Shown one piece after another: positions 63,401-64,000 of a DNA stretch of 64,000 nt. Within the stretch, counting starts at the first letter, position 1, and the number at the start of each line of letters is the position of its first letter. The position numbers were made by a program, and so were the translations under genes. The notes below the pieces were generated by a model. The model did no database searches. It had not been told where the DNA came from and saw nothing but the letters and a program-made list of their open reading frames with translations. Source of the DNA: Ruegeria marisrubri (GTDB lineage Bacteria; Pseudomonadota; Alphaproteobacteria; Rhodobacterales; Rhodobacteraceae); contig NZ_LQBQ01000036.1 in NCBI RefSeq assembly GCF_001507595.1, forward strand, positions 62,001-126,000. The letters are read 5' to 3'.

Positions 63401-63532
63401 CACGTAATCCTGCCCGTTCGTGGCCTGGGCCAGAAAGTTCAGGTCATATTCGCCGTCAAGCCGCGTCAGCCGGGTGTCCAGCCCCCAGAAGCGGCGCAGC
63501 GCATCCGCCCAGAATGTCGTCAAGTCGCTCAT
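60467..63532 (-). CDS. Three-domain fusion: APH-type kinase, M23 peptidase-like, class III aminotransferase/phospho-lyase
   Basis: Protein of 1021 residues. Residues 1-340: aminoglycoside-phosphotransferase-like kinase (HNDANDYNILV near 197 with the catalytic Asp/Asn). Residues about 425-560: M23/LytM-like beta-domain with HLAVDVFAP (near 431), YGHLDPE and HVHFQL in the metal-ligand order. Residues 590-1005: class III aminotransferase with NSGTEANELALRLAR, ADEVQTGLGR and PLP Lys845 (VVLGKPIGNG). The order resembles kinase plus phospho-lyase pairs such as those of hydroxylysine degradation. The tail CDHDHHHAGCGCC looks metal-binding. Substrate unknown; no signal peptide. Confidence 0.85.
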   Translation of the reverse strand: MSDLTTFWADALRRFWGLDTRLTRLDGEYDLNFLAQATNGQDYVLKVMRAGCDAGLVDLQIKALEHIAREAPGLPFPDVIHALDGSALPEIADESGAVRLVWLQNRLPGQCYAKAAPKSEELILRLGRVLGATDRALEHFSHPQLHREDFKWDLMQAGWIADRLDAVADPMRRALLEDITEGFAAISDKLDKLPRQAIHNDANDYNILVEGELGERRGISGLIDLGDMCAAPKVCEVAIAAAYVVLDHPRPEQALAALVSGYHAANRLAPEEVDLIWPLLRMRLAVSVVNSTLMAAENPDDPYVTISQAPAWRFLENGSVNGGLMPARLRAACHLPVTDGAERIHAYLNDHRGEFAQLFGEDLSDAPMGSLSVENSTWPRDPFHMPLEEAARVGEEFGEGIWLGYYNEPRLIYTEGAFRKGPWKASDRRTVHLAVDVFAPAGTTLYAPLSGRVEAVENRTGHLDYGGVVILHHETPEGDPFYTLYGHLDPEICDRLKPGDPVAQGSAFALLGDVGQNGGWAPHVHFQLALTTAGMESDWPGVGDPDELYLWHAVCPNPAALLNLPDDKVHYHPTDKAAVLQGRRDHFGGNLSLTYDDPVMLVRGWRHHLFDEWGRPYLDAYNNVPHVGHAHPRIQAVAADQLKRMNSNTRYLHPAQVAFAEKVLSKLPDHLQVCFFVNSGTEANELALRLARAHTGAKGMVTPDHGYHGNTTGAIDISAYKFNKPGGPGQPDWVELVEVADDYRGSFRRDDPDRAQKYADLVDGAIAALKEKGHGVAGFIAETFPSVGGQIIPPKGYLPAVYEKIRAAGGVCIADEVQTGLGRLGDYYFGFEHQGARPDIVVLGKPIGNGHPLGVLVTTRAIADSFAKGPEFFSTFGGSTLSCRIGKEVLDIVDDEGLQENARLMGGRLMDGLRRIEAEFGCVGDVRGMGLFLGVELVNPDGSEGTEICKFVKNRMRDHRILIGSEGPKDNILKIRPPLTIDEEGVDMILWALREVLSEVGDFAPAPVCDHDHHHAGCGCC

Positions 63533-63563
63533 GCAGTTCCCTGTCCCGAATGCATCGGGAATT

Positions 63564-63633
63564 CCTTCATCTGGCCCAAAATATCCTCGGGGGTGAATTG
63601 GCCCGACGGGCCAAGAGGGGGCAGACAGCCCCC
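63564..63633 (-). repeat. Dispersed 3' hairpin element, variant copy E
   Basis: On the minus strand it starts five bases after the neighbouring stop with a hairpin GGGGGC-TGTCT-GCCCCC (63633-63617), then a second hairpin TTGGCCC-GTC-GGGCCAA (63614-63598), then CCCCCGAGGATATTTTGGG and CCAGATGAAG. It has the architecture of copy C, with a related core (GAGGATATTTT in place of GAGTATTT). Confidence 0.72.
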
Positions 63634-63638
63634 TTGTC

Positions 63639-64000
63639 TCACCCCATGGCCCGCAGGCGCTTGATCAGTGACGAGGTATCCCAGCGCCCGCCGCCCATCT
63701 TCTGCACGTCCTTGTAGAACTGGTCCACCAGCGCGGTGACCGGCAACGAGGCCCCGGTCTCGTTGGCGGTCGACAGGCAGATCCCCAGATCCTTGCGCAT
63801 CCAGTCCACCGCGAAACCGTGATCGAAGTGATCGTCCAGCATGGTTTCATAGCGGTTCGACATCTGCCAACTGCCCGCGGCGCCCTGGCTGATGACTTCG
63901 ACGACGGCGCGCCCGTCGAGCCCGGCCTTCTCGGCGAAATGCAGCGCCTCGCTCAGGCCCTGAACAAGACCTGCGATGGCGATCTGGTTGCACATCTTGG
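63639..64000 (-). CDS. Beta-hydroxyacid dehydrogenase (3-hydroxyisobutyrate dehydrogenase-like), C-terminal part
   Basis: C-terminal helical domain of an NAD-binding 6-phosphogluconate dehydrogenase-like enzyme; the N-terminal Rossmann domain is beyond the right edge. The catalytic Lys of the family is the residue before Met in K-MCNQIAIAG at the window end, and the segment LVQGLSEALHFAEKAGLD with MRKDLGICLSTANETG is typical of the 3-hydroxyisobutyrate and tartronate-semialdehyde reductase branch. A variant 3' hairpin element follows its stop. Substrate undecided. Confidence 0.82.
   Translation of the reverse strand, partial: KMCNQIAIAGLVQGLSEALHFAEKAGLDGRAVVEVISQGAAGSWQMSNRYETMLDDHFDHGFAVDWMRKDLGICLSTANETGASLPVTALVDQFYKDVQKMGGGRWDTSSLIKRLRAMG

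Overview
The window is a GC-rich chromosomal segment from an alphaproteobacterium. It is most probably a marine Rhodobacteraceae of the Roseobacter group (Ruegeria-like). The reasons are the hisS-hisZ-hisG cluster with short-form HisG and HisZ, a class I lysyl-tRNA synthetase, an adenosylcobalamin-dependent ribonucleotide reductase, an NDUFS4-type complex I subunit, DUF1489 and DUF938 proteins, many oxidases for methylated amines and hydroxyacids, and short dispersed 3' elements. This taxonomic call is inference from gene content. No plasmid, prophage, integrase or CRISPR signature was found.

Layout. 1-7.6 kb: end of a hydroxyacid dehydrogenase, a secreted gamma-glutamyltransferase, a D-lactate/glycolate-type FAD oxidase, a dimethylglycine/sarcosine dehydrogenase-like protein, an EF-hand protein and an AhpD-like protein. 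7.7-10.3 kb: a tightly overlapping trio (aldo/keto reductase, FAD oxidoreductase, DUF938 methyltransferase). 10.5-19.8 kb: a minus-strand purine module, xdhA-xdhB-xdhC followed by a BMP/Nup-type ABC importer (ATPase, two permeases, binding protein). 20.1-23.6 kb: dnaE. 23.8-28.2 kb: an accessory stretch with an exported YtcJ-like amidohydrolase bracketed by a degenerate copy of the dnaE 3' end, two small XRE regulators, an EctA-like acetyltransferase and a divergent EctR-like MarR regulator. 28.3-36.9 kb: slyX, a crotonase, hisS-hisZ-hisG, DUF1489, nrdJ, tRNA-Arg(UCU), a GNAT and an NDUFS4-like gene. 37-47.3 kb: a TPR-sulfotransferase, an adenylate cyclase, uvrB, a PAP2 protein, an Excalibur protein, a HugZ-like protein, YbaK, UspA, an ABM protein and an exported beta-rich protein. 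47.4-56.2 kb: a large beta-helix protein, lysS (class I), a LysR remnant, a TerB-like protein, dacB, nadD and ettA. 56.2-64 kb: an AT-rich orphan, a sulfotransferase, DgoK, a Tat-exported MBL hydrolase with an ATTC-N8-GAAT operator, hemP, a three-domain kinase/M23/aminotransferase fusion and the end of a beta-hydroxyacid dehydrogenase.

The most unusual signals lie between genes. (1) A structured 3' element (hairpin, then GAGTATTT-N4-AAAAGATGAAG) follows the stop codons of several unrelated genes, and one copy sits in frame inside xdhB. (2) A nested palindromic cluster supplies the stop codon of a PAP2 gene. (3) Two distant intergenic regions each carry a GTACAAAAYGGA pair with the same 32-bp period. 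(4) The EctA-like/EctR-like pair has two XRE regulators where ectB and ectC would be expected, and the acetyltransferase lacks the usual diaminobutyrate-pocket motif. (5) A dnaE tail duplication flanks the amidohydrolase.
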